A stretch of DNA of 64,000 nucleotides from Bathymodiolus brooksi (GCA_963680875.1 OY804588.1:94730233-94794232), one strand, 5' to 3'; positions 26,901 to 39,000 are shown, counted from the first letter of the stretch. Numbers and translations are program-made. Notes: generated from the sequence alone by a model not told the origin.

Positions 26901-29900
26901 CAACCAAACTTTGTTGAAATGATTCTTGGATGGCCCCCTTCCAAAATTGTGTCCGTTGATCCCGACTTCCAACCAAGATGGCCACCAAGCTAAAAATAGA
27001 AAAAAGGGGGATGAAATTTTAATTGTCCATTGCTGCTTTAGTGTAAGTCAAAATGAGTTCAAATTTTAACTGCAGCTACATGGCAAGGAGTAGTTTAACA
27101 TATATTCCGGGTTTTTCTGTGAAATTTTACTTTCAGCCGATATATACCGATTATGCAAATTAGGCATATTTTGATAAAAGATCACATTTAAATCTTCTCC
27201 TCTGAAACCGCTGAACCAAATTAAACCAAACCTGGCAGGGATGGTCCCTGGGTGGGTCCCTTTCAAAATTGTGTCCGACAGCCCCGCCCTCCATTCAAGA
27301 TGGCCACTGTTACTAAAAATAGAAATTTCTTCAAATGGCCAAAACTGCTCTATTTTAAGCCAGAATGTGCCCAAATTTGAACTGTGTAAGCATAATGATG
27401 AGCTTTTTAGCATATATTACAGGATTTTTTATGAACTGTGAACTTTTGCCGATTTTGACCGATTATACAAATTAGAAAAAAGGGGGGATGAAATTTAAAA
27501 AAATTCTTCTCCTCGGAAACTACTGAGCCAATATCAACCAAACTTTGTTGAAATGATTCTTGGATGGCCCCCTTCCAAAATTGTGTCCGTTGATCCCGAC
27601 TTCCAACCAAGATGGCCACCAAGCTAAAAATAGAAAAAAGGGGGATGAAATTTTAATTGTCCATTGCTGCTTTAGTGTAAGTCAAAATGAGTTCAAATTT
27701 TAACTGCAGCTACATGGCAAGGAGTAGTTTAACATATATTCTGGGTTTTTCTGTGAAATTTTACTTTCAGCCGATATATACCGATTATGCAAATTAGGCA
27801 TATTTTGATAAAAGATCACATTTAAATCTTCTCCTCTGAAACCGCTGAACCAAATTAAACCAAACCTGGCAGGGATGGTCCCTGGGTGGGTCCCTTTCAA
27901 AATTGTGTCCGACAGCCCCGCCCTCCATTCAAGATGGCCACTGTTACTAAAAATAGAAATTTCTTCAAATGGCCAAAACTGCTCTATTTTAAGCCAGAAT
28001 GTGCCCAAATTTGAACTGTGTAAGCATAATGATGAGCTTTTTAGCATATATTACAGGATTTTTTATGAACTGTGAACTTTTGCCGATTTTGACCGATTAT
28101 ACAAATTAGAAAAAAGGGGGGATGAAATTTAAAAAAATTCTTCTCCTCGGAAACTACTGAGCCAATATCAACCAAACTTTGTTGAAATGATTCTTGGATG
28201 GCCCCCTTCCAAAATTGTGTCCGTTGATCCCGACTTCCAACCAAGATGGCCACCAAGCTAAAAATAGAAAAAAGGGGGATGAAATTTTAATTGTCCATTG
28301 CTGCTTTAGTGTAAGTCAAAATGAGTTCAAATTTTAACTGCAGCTACATGGCAAGGAGTAGTTTAACATATATTCTGGGTTTTTCTGTGAAATTTTACTT
28401 TCAGCCGATATATACCGATTATGCAAATTAGGCATATTTTGATAAAAGATCACATTTAAATCTTCTCCTCTGAAACCGCTGAACCAAATTAAACCAAACC
28501 TGGCAGGGATGGTCCCTGGGTGGGTCCCTTTCAAAATTGTGTCCGACAGCCCCGCCCTCCATTCAAGATGGCCACTGTTACTAAAAATAGAAATTTCTTC
28601 AAATTGCCAAAACTGCTCTATTTTAAGCCAGAATGTGCCCAAATTTGAACTGTGTAAGCATAATGATGAGCTTTTTAGCATATATTACAGGATTTTTTAT
28701 GAACTTTGAACTTTTGCCGATTTTGACCGATTATGCAAATTAGAAAAAAGGGGGGATGAAATTTTAAAAAAATCTTCTCCTCGGAAACTACTGAGCCAAT
28801 ATCAACCAAACTTTGTTGAAATGATTCTTGGATGGCCCCCTTCCAAAATTGTGTCCGTTGATCTCGACTTCCAACCAAGATGTCCGCCAAGCTAAAAATA
28901 GAAAAAAGGGGGGATGAAATTTTAATTGTCCATTGCTGCTTTAGTGTAAGTCAAAATGAGGTCAAATTTTAACTGCAGCTACATGGCAAGGAGTAGTTTA
29001 ACATATATTCCGGGTTTTTCTGTGAAATTTTTCTTTCAGCCGATATATACCGATTATGCAAATTAGGCATATTTTGATAAAAGATCACATTTAAATCTTC
29101 TCCTCTGAAACCGCAGAACCAAATTAAACCAAACCTGGCAGGGATGGTCCCTGGGTGGGTCCCTTTCAAAATTGTGTCCGACAGCCCCGCCCTCCATTCA
29201 AGATGGCCACTGTTACTAAAAATAGAAATTTCTTCAAATGGTCAAAACTGCTCTATTTTAAGCCAGAATGTGCCCAAATTTGAACTGTGTAAGCATAATG
29301 ATGAGCTTTTTAGCATATATTACAGGATTTTTTATGAACTGTGAACTTTTGCCGATTTTGACCGATTATACAAATTAGAAAAAAGGGGGGATGAAATTTA
29401 AAAAAAATCTTCTCCTCGGAAACTACTGAGCCAATATCAACCAAACTTTGTTGAAATGATTCTTGGATGGCCCCCTTCCAAAATTGTGTCCGGTGATCCC
29501 GACTTCCAACCAAGATGGCCACCAAGCTAAAAATAGAAAAAAGGGGGATGAAATTTTAATTGTCCATTGCTGCTTTAGTGTAAGTCAAAATGAGTTCAAA
29601 TTTTAACTGCAGCTACATGGCAAGGAGTAGTTTAACATATATTCTGGGTTTTTCTGTGAAATTTTACTTTCAGCCGATATATACCGATTATGCAAATTAG
29701 GCATATTTTGATAAAAGATCACATTTAAATCTTCTCCTCTGAAACCGCTGAACCAAATTAAACCAAACCTGGCAGGGATGGTCCCTGGGTGGGTCCCTTT
29801 CAAAATTGTGTCCGACAGCCCCGCCCTCCATTCAAGATGGCCACTGTTACTAAAAATAGAAATTTCTTCAAATGGCCAAAACTGCTCTATTTTAAGCCAG

Positions 29901-31574
29901 AATGTGCCCAAATTTGAACTGTGTAAGCATAATGATGAGCTTTTTAGCATATATTACAGGATTTTTTATGAACTGTGAACTTTTGCCGATTTTGACCGAT
30001 TATACAAATTAGAAAAAAGGAGGGATGAAATTTAAAAAAAATCTTCTCCTCGGAAACTACTGAGCCAATATCAACCAAACTTTGTTGAAATGATTCTTGG
30101 ATGGCCCCCTTCCAAAATTGTGTCCGTTGATCCCGACTTCCAACCAAGATGGCCACCAAGCTAAAAATAGAAAAAAGGGGGATGAAATTTTAATTGTCCA
30201 TTGCTGCTTTAGTGTAAGTCAAAATGAGTTCAAATTTTAACTGCAGCTACATGGCAAGGAGTAGTTTAACATATATTCCGGGTTTTTCTGTGAAATTTTA
30301 CTTTCAGCCGATATATACCGATTATGCAAATTAGGCATATTTTGATAAAAGATCACATTTAAATCTTCTCCTCTGAAACCGCTGAACCAAATTAAACCAA
30401 ACCTGGCAGGGATGGTCCCTGGGTGGGTCCCTTTCAAAATTGTGTCCGACAGCCCCGCCCTCCATTCAAGATGGCCACTGTTACTAAAAATAGAAATTTC
30501 TTCAAATGGCCAAAACTGCTCTATTTTAAGCCAGAATGTGCCCAAATTTGAACTGTGTAAGCATAATGATGAGCTTTTTAGCATATATTACAGGATTTTT
30601 TATGAACTGTGAACTTTTGCCGATTTTGACCGATTATACAAATTAGAAAAAAGGGGGGATGAAATTTAAAAAAAATCTTCTCCTCGGAAACTACTGAGCC
30701 AATATCAACCAAACTTTGTTGAAATGATTCTTGGATGGCCCCCTTCCAAAATTGTGTCCGGTGATCCCGACTTCCAACCAAGATGGCCACCAAGCTAAAA
30801 ATAGAAAAAAGGGGGATGAAATTTTAATTGTCCATTGCTGCTTTAGTGTAAGTCAAAATGAGTTCAAATTTTAACTGCAGCTACATGGCAAGGAGTAGTT
30901 TAACATATATTCCGGGTTTTTCTGTGAAATTTTACTTTCAGCCGATATATACCGATTATGCAAATTAGGCATATTTTGATAAAAGATCACATTTAAATCT
31001 TCTCCTCTGAAACCGCTGAACCAAATTAAACCAAACCTGGCAGGGATGGTCCCTGGGTGGGTCCCTTTCAAAATTGTGTCCGACAGCCCCGCCCTCCATT
31101 CAAGATGGCCACTGTTACTAAAAATAGAAATTTCTTCAAATGGCCAAAACTGCTCTATTTTAAGCCAGAATGTGCCCAAATTTGAACTGTGTAAGCATAA
31201 TGATGAGCTTTTTAGCATATATTACAGGATTTTTTATGAACTGTGAACTTTTGCCGATTTTGACCGATTATACAAATTAGAAAAAAGGGGGGATGAAATT
31301 TAAAAAAAATCTTCTCCTCGGAAACTACTGAGCCAATATCAACCAAACTTTGTTGAAATGATTCTTGGATGGCCCCCTTCCAAAATTGTGTCCGTTGATC
31401 CCGACTTCCAACCAAGATGGCCACCAAGCTAAAAATAGAAAAAAGGGGGATGAAATTTTAATTGTCCATTGCTGCTTTAGTGTAAGTCAAAATGAGTTCA
31501 AATTTTAACTGCAGCTACATGGCAAGGAGTAGTTTAACATATATTCCGGGTTTTTCTGTGAAATTTTACTTTCA

Positions 31575-31602
31575 GCCGATATATACCGATTATGCAAATT
31601 AG
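31575..31602 (+). other. Conserved 28-bp block, Y copy (with octamer)
   Basis: This block reads GCCGAT, four variable bases (ATAT), then ACCGAT, then TATGCAAATTAG. It contains two CCGAT words 11 bp apart and a perfect ATGCAAAT octamer at 31592-31599. It matches the equivalent block in X at 24-25 of 28 positions, far better than the rest of the half-units. The Y octamer is intact in every unit I read. Conservation between anciently diverged halves suggests a constrained binding site, but no factor can be named from sequence alone. Confidence 0.6.
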
Positions 31603-31897
31603 GCATATTTTGATAAAAGATCACATTTAAATCTTCTCCTCTGAAACCGCTGAACCAAATTAAACCAAACCTGGCAGGGATGGTCCCTGGGTGGGTCCCT
31701 TTCAAAATTGTGTCCGACAGCCCCGCCCTCCATTCAAGATGGCCACTGTTACTAAAAATAGAAATTTCTTCAAATGGCCAAAACTGCTCTATTTTAAGCC
31801 AGAATGTGCCCAAATTTGAACTGTGTAAGCATAATGATGAGCTTTTTAGCATATATTACAGGATTTTTTATGAACTGTGAACTTTTGCCGATTTTGA
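31586..31897 (+). repeat. Half-unit Y of reference unit (312 bp)
   Basis: Y and X align along their full length in the same order. Shared islands are CCGATTATGCAAATTAG at the start, AATCTTCTCCTC followed by GAAAC and ACCAAAC, CAAAATTGTGTCCG, CAAGATGGCC, CTAAAAATAGAAA, and a T-rich tail with CATATATT. Between islands the halves differ heavily, so the dimer is much older than the spread of the 634-bp unit. Y lacks the A6G6 tracts found in X. Confidence 0.88.
31675..31689 (+). repeat. 15-bp hyphenated palindrome in the Y half
   Basis: CAGGGATGGTCCCTG has perfect 6-bp arms (CAGGGA/TCCCTG) and a 3-base centre. Units 1-4 have CAGGAATGG here, which breaks one arm pair; units from 5 on have the perfect form. 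Unit 11 changes only the centre (TGA). It lies in the GC-rich stretch between the CGCTGA and GGCC marker sites. Confidence 0.8.
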
Positions 31898-31914
31898 CCG
31901 ATTATACAAATTAG
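31887..31914 (+). other. Conserved 28-bp block, X copy
   Basis: Equivalent of the Y block, with TTTG as the variable bases and ATACAAAT at 31904-31911. The G-to-A change in the octamer is almost always accompanied by AACTGTGAAC instead of AACTTTGAAC about 25 bp upstream, so the two form one haplotype. Confidence 0.6.
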
Positions 31915-32220
31915 AAAAAAGGGGGGATGAAATTTAAAAAAAATCTTCTCCTCGGAAACTACTGAGCCAATATCAACCAAACTTTGTTGAAATGATTCTT
32001 GGATGGCCCCCTTCCAAAATTGTGTCCGTTGATCCCGACTTCCAACCAAGATGTCCGCCAAGCTAAAAATAGAAAAAAGGGGGGATGAAATTTTAATTGT
32101 CCATTGCTGCTTTAGTGTAAGTCAAAATGAGGTCAAATTTTAACTGCAGCTACATGGCAAGGAGTAGTTTAACATATATTCCGGGTTTTTCTGTGAAATT
32201 TTTCTTTCAGCCGATATATA
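31898..32220 (+). repeat. Half-unit X of reference unit (323 bp)
   Basis: Homologous to Y (islands listed there). X is about 11 bp longer, which the two A6G5-6 tracts at least partly account for, and it has GGATGGCCCCCTTCC where Y has GGGTGGGTCCCTTTC. In most units the octamer in X has mutated to ATACAAAT. It keeps ATGCAAAT in units 0-4, 6, 8, 13, 15, 19, 30, 45, 60, 64, 84 and 90. Confidence 0.88.
31912..32093 (+). repeat. Paired A6G6 direct repeat inside half-unit X
   Basis: A tract TAG-A6-G6-ATGAAATTT occurs twice within X, at 31912 and 32070, 158 bp apart. The equivalent positions of Y lack it. The G-runs are where most length variation falls: G6 or G5 in the second tract of different units, G4 in unit 1, A7G5 in unit 91, A5G6 in unit 11, and GGAGGG in unit 47. 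Confidence 0.82.
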
Positions 32221-33488
32221 CCGATTATGCAAATTAGGCATATTTTGATAAAAGATCACATTTAAATCTTCTCCTCTGAAACCGCAGAACCAAATTAAAC
32301 CAAACCTGGCAGGGATGGTCCCTGGGTGGGTCCCTTTCAAAATTGTGTCCGACAGCCCCGCCCTCCATTCAAGATGGCCACTGTTACTAAAAATAGAAAT
32401 TTCTTCAAATGGTCAAAACTGCTCTATTTTAAGCCAGAATGTGCCCAAATTTGAACTGTGTAAGCATAATGATGAGCTTTTTAGCATATATTACAGGATT
32501 TTTTATGAACTGTGAACTTTTGCCGATTTTGACCGATTATACAAATTAGAAAAAAGGGGGGATGAAATTTAAAAAAAATCTTCTCCTCGGAAACTACTGA
32601 GCCAATATCAACCAAACTTTGTTGAAATGATTCTTGGATGGCCCCCTTCCAAAATTGTGTCCGGTGATCCCGACTTCCAACCAAGATGGCCACCAAGCTA
32701 AAAATAGAAAAAAGGGGGATGAAATTTTAATTGTCCATTGCTGCTTTAGTGTAAGTCAAAATGAGTTCAAATTTTAACTGCAGCTACATGGCAAGGAGTA
32801 GTTTAACATATATTCCGGGTTTTTCTGTGAAATTTTACTTTCAGCCGATATATACCGATTATGCAAATTAGGCATATTTTGATAAAAGATCACATTTAAA
32901 TCTTCTCCTCTGAAACCGCTGAACCAAATTAAACCAAACCTGGCAGGGATGGTCCCTGGGTGGGTCCCTTTCAAAATTGTGTCCGACAGCCCCGCCCTCC
33001 ATTCAAGATGGCCACTGTTACTAAAAATAGAAATTTCTTCAAATGGCCAAAACTGCTCTATTTTAAGCCAGAATGTGCCCAAATTTGAACTGTGTAAGCA
33101 TAATGATGAGCTTTTTAGCATATATTACAGGATTTTTTATGAACTGTGAACTTTTGCCGATTTTGACCGATTATACAAATTAGAAAAAAGGGGGGATGAA
33201 ATTTAAAAAAAATCTTCTCCTCGGAAACTACTGAGCCAATATCAACCAAACTTTGTTGAAATGATTCTTGGATGGCCCCCTTCCAAAATTGTGTCCGTTG
33301 ATCCCGACTTCCAACCAAGATGGCCACCAAGCTAAAAATAGAAAAAAGGGGGATGAAATTTTAATTGTCCATTGCTGCTTTAGTGTAAGTCAAAATGAGT
33401 TCAAATTTTAACTGCAGCTACATGGCAAGGAGTAGTTTAACATATATTCCGGGTTTTTCTGTGAAATTTTACTTTCAGCCGATATATA

Positions 33489-34756
33489 CCGATTATGCAA
33501 ATTAGGCATATTTTGATAAAAGATCACATTTAAATCTTCTCCTCTGAAACCGCTGAACCAAATTAAACCAAACCTGGCAGGGATGGTCCCTGGGTGGGTC
33601 CCTTTCAAAATTGTGTCCGACAGCCCCGCCCTCCATTCAAGATGGCCACTGTTACTAAAAATAGAAATTTCTTCAAATGGTCAAAACTGCTCTATTTTAA
33701 GCCAGAATGTGCCCAAATTTGAACTGTGTAAGCATAATGATGAGCTTTTTAGCATATATTACAGGATTTTTTATGAACTGTGAACTTTTGCCGATTTTGA
33801 CCGATTATACAAATTAGAAAAAAGGGGGGATGAAATTTAAAAAAAATCTTCTCCTCGGAAACTACTGAGCCAATATCAACCAAACTTTGTTGAAATGATT
33901 CTTGGATGGCCCCCTTCCAAAATTGTGTCCGGTGATCCCGACTTCCAACCAAGATGGCCACCAAGCTAAAAATAGAAAAAAGGGGGATGAAATTTTAATT
34001 GTCCATTGCTGCTTTAGTGTAAGTCAAAATGAGTTCAAATTTTAACTGCAGCTACATGGCAAGGAGTAGTTTAACATATATTCCGGGTTTTTCTGTGAAA
34101 TTTTACTTTCAGCCGATATATACCGATTATGCAAATTAGGCATATTTTGATAAAAGATCACATTTAAATCTTCTCCTCTGAAACCGCTGAACCAAATTAA
34201 ACCAAACCTGGCAGGGATGGTCCCTGGGTGGGTCCCTTTCAAAATTGTGTCCGACAGCCCCGCCCTCCATTCAAGATGGCCACTGTTACTAAAAATAGAA
34301 ATTTCTTCAAATGGTCAAAACTGCTCTATTTTAAGCCAGAATGTGCCCAAATTTGAACTGTGTAAGCATAATGATGAGCTTTTTAGCATATATTACAGGA
34401 TTTTTTATGAACTGTGAACTTTTGCCGATTTTGACCGATTATACAAATTAGAAAAAAGGGGGGATGAAATTTAAAAAAAATCTTCTCCTCGGAAACTACT
34501 GAGCCAATATCAACCAAACTTTGTTGAAATGATTCTTGGATGGCCCCCTTCCAAAATTGTGTCCGGTGATCCCGACTTCCAACCAAGATGGCCACCAAGC
34601 TAAAAATAGAAAAAAGGGGGATGAAATTTTAATTGTCCATTGCTGCTTTAGTGTAAGTCAAAATGAGTTCAAATTTTAACTGCAGCTACATGGCAAGGAG
34701 TAGTTTAACATATATTCCGGGTTTTTCTGTGAAATTTTACTTTCAGCCGATATATA
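33489..34756 (+). repeat. Adjacent single-unit duplication (units 53 and 54)
   Basis: Two successive 634-bp units share the uncommon combination CGCTGA, GGTC, AACTGTGAAC, ATACAAAT, CCGGTGATC, GGCCACC, G5, GAGTTC and TTTTAC. CGCTGA joined to GGTC is otherwise seen only in units 57 and 76, because GGTC normally travels with CGCAGA. The simplest reading is a recombinant unit that was then duplicated by a one-unit unequal exchange. Confidence 0.75.
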
Positions 34757-36024
34757 CCGATTATGCAAATTAGGCATATTTTGATAAAAGATCACATTTA
34801 AATCTTCTCCTCTGAAACCGCTGAACCAAATTAAACCAAACCTGGCAGGGATGGTCCCTGGGTGGGTCCCTTTCAAAATTGTGTCCGACAGCCCCGCCCT
34901 CCATTCAAGATGGCCACTGTTACTAAAAATAGAAATTTCTTCAAATGGCCAAAACTGCTCTATTTTAAGCCAGAATGTGCCCAAATTTGAACTGTGTAAG
35001 CATAATGATGAGCTTTTTAGCATATATTACAGGATTTTTTATGAACTGTGAACTTTTGCCGATTTTGACCGATTATACAAATTAGAAAAAAGGGGGGATG
35101 AAATTTAAAAAAAATCTTCTCCTCGGAAACTACTGAGCCAATATCAACCAAACTTTGTTGAAATGATTCTTGGATGGCCCCCTTCCAAAATTGTGTCCGT
35201 TGATCCCGACTTCCAACCAAGATGGCCACCAAGCTAAAAATAGAAAAAAGGGGGATGAAATTTTAATTGTCCATTGCTGCTTTAGTGTAAGTCAAAATGA
35301 GTTCAAATTTTAACTGCAGCTACATGGCAAGGAGTAGTTTAACATATATTCCGGGTTTTTCTGTGAAATTTTACTTTCAGCCGATATATACCGATTATGC
35401 AAATTAGGCATATTTTGATAAAAGATCACATTTAAATCTTCTCCTCTGAAACCGCTGAACCAAATTAAACCAAACCTGGCAGGGATGGTCCCTGGGTGGG
35501 TCCCTTTCAAAATTGTGTCCGACAGCCCCGCCCTCCATTCAAGATGGCCACTGTTACTAAAAATAGAAATTTCTTCAAATGGCCAAAACTGCTCTATTTT
35601 AAGCCAGAATGTGCCCAAATTTGAACTGTGTAAGCATAATGATGAGCTTTTTAGCATATATTACAGGATTTTTTATGAACTGTGAACTTTTGCCGATTTT
35701 GACCGATTATACAAATTAGAAAAAAGGGGGGATGAAATTTAAAAAAAATCTTCTCCTCGGAAACTACTGAGCCAATATCAACCAAACTTTGTTGAAATGA
35801 TTCTTGGATGGCCCCCTTCCAAAATTGTGTCCGTTGATCCCGACTTCCAACCAAGATGGCCACCAAGCTAAAAATAGAAAAAAGGGGGATGAAATTTTAA
35901 TTGTCCATTGCTGCTTTAGTGTAAGTCAAAATGAGTTCAAATTTTAACTGCAGCTACATGGCAAGGAGTAGTTTAACATATATTCCGGGTTTTTCTGTGA
36001 AATTTTACTTTCAGCCGATATATA

Positions 36025-39000
36025 CCGATTATGCAAATTAGGCATATTTTGATAAAAGATCACATTTAAATCTTCTCCTCTGAAACCGCTGAACCAAATT
36101 AAACCAAACCTGGCAGGGATGGTCCCTGGGTGGGTCCCTTTCAAAATTGTGTCCGACAGCCCCGCCCTCCATTCAAGATGGCCACTGTTACTAAAAATAG
36201 AAATTTCTTCAAATGGTCAAAACTGCTCTATTTTAAGCCAGAATGTGCCCAAATTTGAACTGTGTAAGCATAATGATGAGCTTTTTAGCATATATTACAG
36301 GATTTTTTATGAACTGTGAACTTTTGCCGATTTTGACCGATTATACAAATTAGAAAAAAGGGGGGATGAAATTTAAAAAAAATCTTCTCCTCGGAAACTA
36401 CTGAGCCAATATCAACCAAACTTTGTTGAAATGATTCTTGGATGGCCCCCTTCCAAAATTGTGTCCGGTGATCCCGACTTCCAACCAAGATGGCCACCAA
36501 GCTAAAAATAGAAAAAAGGGGGATGAAATTTTAATTGTCCATTGCTGCTTTAGTGTAAGTCAAAATGAGTTCAAATTTTAACTGCAGCTACATGGCAAGG
36601 AGTAGTTTAACATATATTCCGGGTTTTTCTGTGAAATTTTACTTTCAGCCGATATATACCGATTATGCAAATTAGGCATATTTTGATAAAAGATCACATT
36701 TAAATCTTCTCCTCTGAAACCGCTGAACCAAATTAAACCAAACCTGGCAGGGATGGTCCCTGGGTGGGTCCCTTTCAAAATTGTGTCCGACAGCCCCGCC
36801 CTCCATTCAAGATGGCCACTGTTACTAAAAATAGAAATTTCTTCAAATGGCCAAAACTGCTCTATTTTAAGCCAGAATGTGCCCAAATTTGAACTGTGTA
36901 AGCATAATGATGAGCTTTTTAGCATATATTACAGGATTTTTTATGAACTGTGAACTTTTGCCGATTTTGACCGATTATACAAATTAGAAAAAAGGGGGGA
37001 TGAAATTTAAAAAAAATCTTCTCCTCGGAAACTACTGAGCCAATATCAACCAAACTTTGTTGAAATGATTCTTGGATGGCCCCCTTCCAAAATTGTGTCC
37101 GTTGATCCCGACTTCCAACCAAGATGGCCACCAAGCTAAAAATAGAAAAAAGGGGGATGAAATTTTAATTGTCCATTGCTGCTTTAGTGTAAGTCAAAAT
37201 GAGTTCAAATTTTAACTGCAGCTACATGGCAAGGAGTAGTTTAACATATATTCCGGGTTTTTCTGTGAAATTTTACTTTCAGCCGATATATACCGATTAT
37301 GCAAATTAGGCATATTTTGATAAAAGATCACATTTAAATCTTCTCCTCTGAAACCGCTGAACCAAATTAAACCAAACCTGGCAGGGATGGTCCCTGGGTG
37401 GGTCCCTTTCAAAATTGTGTCCGACAGCCCCGCCCTCCATTCAAGATGGCCACTGTTACTAAAAATAGAAATTTCTTCAAATGGCCAAAACTGCTCTATT
37501 TTAAGCCAGAATGTGCCCAAATTTGAACTGTGTAAGCATAATGATGAGCTTTTTAGCATATATTACAGGATTTTTTATGAACTGTGAACTTTTGCCGATT
37601 TTGACCGATTATACAAATTAGAAAAAAGGGGGGATGAAATTTAAAAAAATTCTTCTCCTCGGAAACTACTGAGCCAATATCAACCAAACTTTGTTGAAAT
37701 GATTCTTGGATGGCCCCCTTCCAAAATTGTGTCCGTTGATCCCGACTTCCAACCAAGATGGCCACCAAGCTAAAAATAGAAAAAAGGGGGATGAAATTTT
37801 AATTGTCCATTGCTGCTTTAGTGTAAGTCAAAATGAGTTCAAATTTTAACTGCAGCTACATGGCAAGGAGTAGTTTAACATATATTCTGGGTTTTTCTGT
37901 GAAATTTTACTTTCAGCCGATATATACCGATTATGCAAATTAGGCATATTTTGATAAAAGATCACATTTAAATCTTCTCCTCTGAAACCGCTGAACCAAA
38001 TTAAACCAAACCTGGCAGGGATGGTCCCTGGGTGGGTCCCTTTCAAAATTGTGTCCGACAGCCCCGCCCTCCATTCAAGATGGCCACTGTTACTAAAAAT
38101 AGAAATTTCTTCAAATTGCCAAAACTGCTCTATTTTAAGCCAGAATGTGCCCAAATTTGAACTGTGTAAGCATAATGATGAGCTTTTTAGCATATATTAC
38201 AGGATTTTTTATGAACTTTGAACTTTTGCCGATTTTGACCGATTATGCAAATTAGAAAAAAGGGGGGATGAAATTTTAAAAAAATCTTCTCCTCGGAAAC
38301 TACTGAGCCAATATCAACCAAACTTTGTTGAAATGATTCTTGGATGGCCCCCTTCCAAAATTGTGTCCGTTGATCTCGACTTCCAACCAAGATGTCCGCC
38401 AAGCTAAAAATAGAAAAAAGGGGGGATGAAATTTTAATTGTCCATTGCTGCTTTAGTGTAAGTCAAAATGAGTTCAAATTTTAACTGCAGCTACATGGCA
38501 AGGAGTAGTTTAACATATATTCCGGGTTTTTCTGTGAAATTTTTCTTTCAGCCGATATATACCGATTATGCAAATTAGGCATATTTTGATAAAAGATCAC
38601 ATTTAAATCTTCTCCTCTGAAACCGCAGAACCAAATTAAACCAAACCTGGCAGGGATGGTCCCTGGGTGGGTCCCTTTAAAAATTGTGTCCGACAGCCCC
38701 GCCCTCCATTCAAGATGGCCACTGTTACTAAAAATAGAAATTTCTTCAAATGGTCAAAACTGCTCTATTTTAAGCCAGAATGTGCCCAAATTTGAACTGT
38801 GTAAGCATAATGATGAGCTTTTTAGCATATATTACAGGATTTTTTATGAACTGTGAACTTTTGCCGATTTTGACCGATTATACAAATTAGAAAAAAGGGG
38901 GGATGAAATTTAAAAAAAATCTTCTCCTCGGAAACTACTGAGCCAATATCAACCAAACTTTGTTGAAATGATTCTTGGATGGCCCCCTTCCAAAATTGTG

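Larger units (their letters stand above)
31586..32220 (+). repeat. Reference satellite unit (unit 50, 635 bp)
   Basis: A mid-array unit chosen to describe the parts. It consists of half-unit Y (31586-31897) followed by half-unit X (31898-32220). Its states are CGCTGA, GGCC, AACTGTGAAC, ATACAAAT in X, T3A8, CCGTTGATCCC, TGTCCGCC, G6, GAGGTC, TTCCGGG and TTTTTC. The 635/634 difference between most units is the length of the second G-run: G6 in most GGCCGCC and TGTCCGCC units, G5 in most GGCCACC units. The phase is arbitrary for a tandem repeat. Confidence 0.9.
23976..36024 (+). repeat. Units 38-56: mixed zone with partial 6-unit echo
   Basis: Nineteen units without one dominant period. Units 41-44 (25879-28414) repeat the diagnostic pattern of units 35-38 (22074-24609) at an offset of 3805 bp, including two successive units with the A7TT variant of the X-half A-run. 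Unit 42 adds a private ATATTGCAGG near 26781. Unit 45 is a TTGCC/AACTTTGAAC copy. Unit 47 has a G-run interrupted as GGAGGG near 30019-30024. Units 53 and 54 match at all diagnostic sites. Confidence 0.8.

Noticed and set aside
31570..31590. TATATA as a promoter element
   Set aside because: GATATATACC occurs once per unit, but there is no associated gene or initiator, and AT-rich DNA gives such words by chance.
31505..31852. 115-codon minus-strand open frame, recurring in many units (66 codons in the others)
   Set aside because: It spans satellite sequence. In about a third of units the GGCC-to-GGTC change creates a stop on the minus strand that truncates it, with no sign of selection against it. 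There is no recognisable domain or gene context. It exists in many copies only because the unit does.
31680..31880. 66-codon plus-strand open frame starting at ATGGTCCCTGGG
   Set aside because: It overlaps the two minus-strand frames in the same repeat, has no recognisable product or initiation context, and tolerates substitutions such as G/C and L/Q without pattern.
31846..32061. 71-codon minus-strand open frame in nearly every unit
   Set aside because: Near-universal openness follows from near-identity of the units. Single-base and G-run length changes break or alter it in units 1 and 85, and recurring variants change amino acids freely. No family resemblance was recognised.
31912..32093. 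G-quadruplex from the G6 tracts
   Set aside because: Only isolated G5-6 runs about 158 or 476 bp apart are present. Four closely spaced runs are needed for a standard intramolecular quadruplex.
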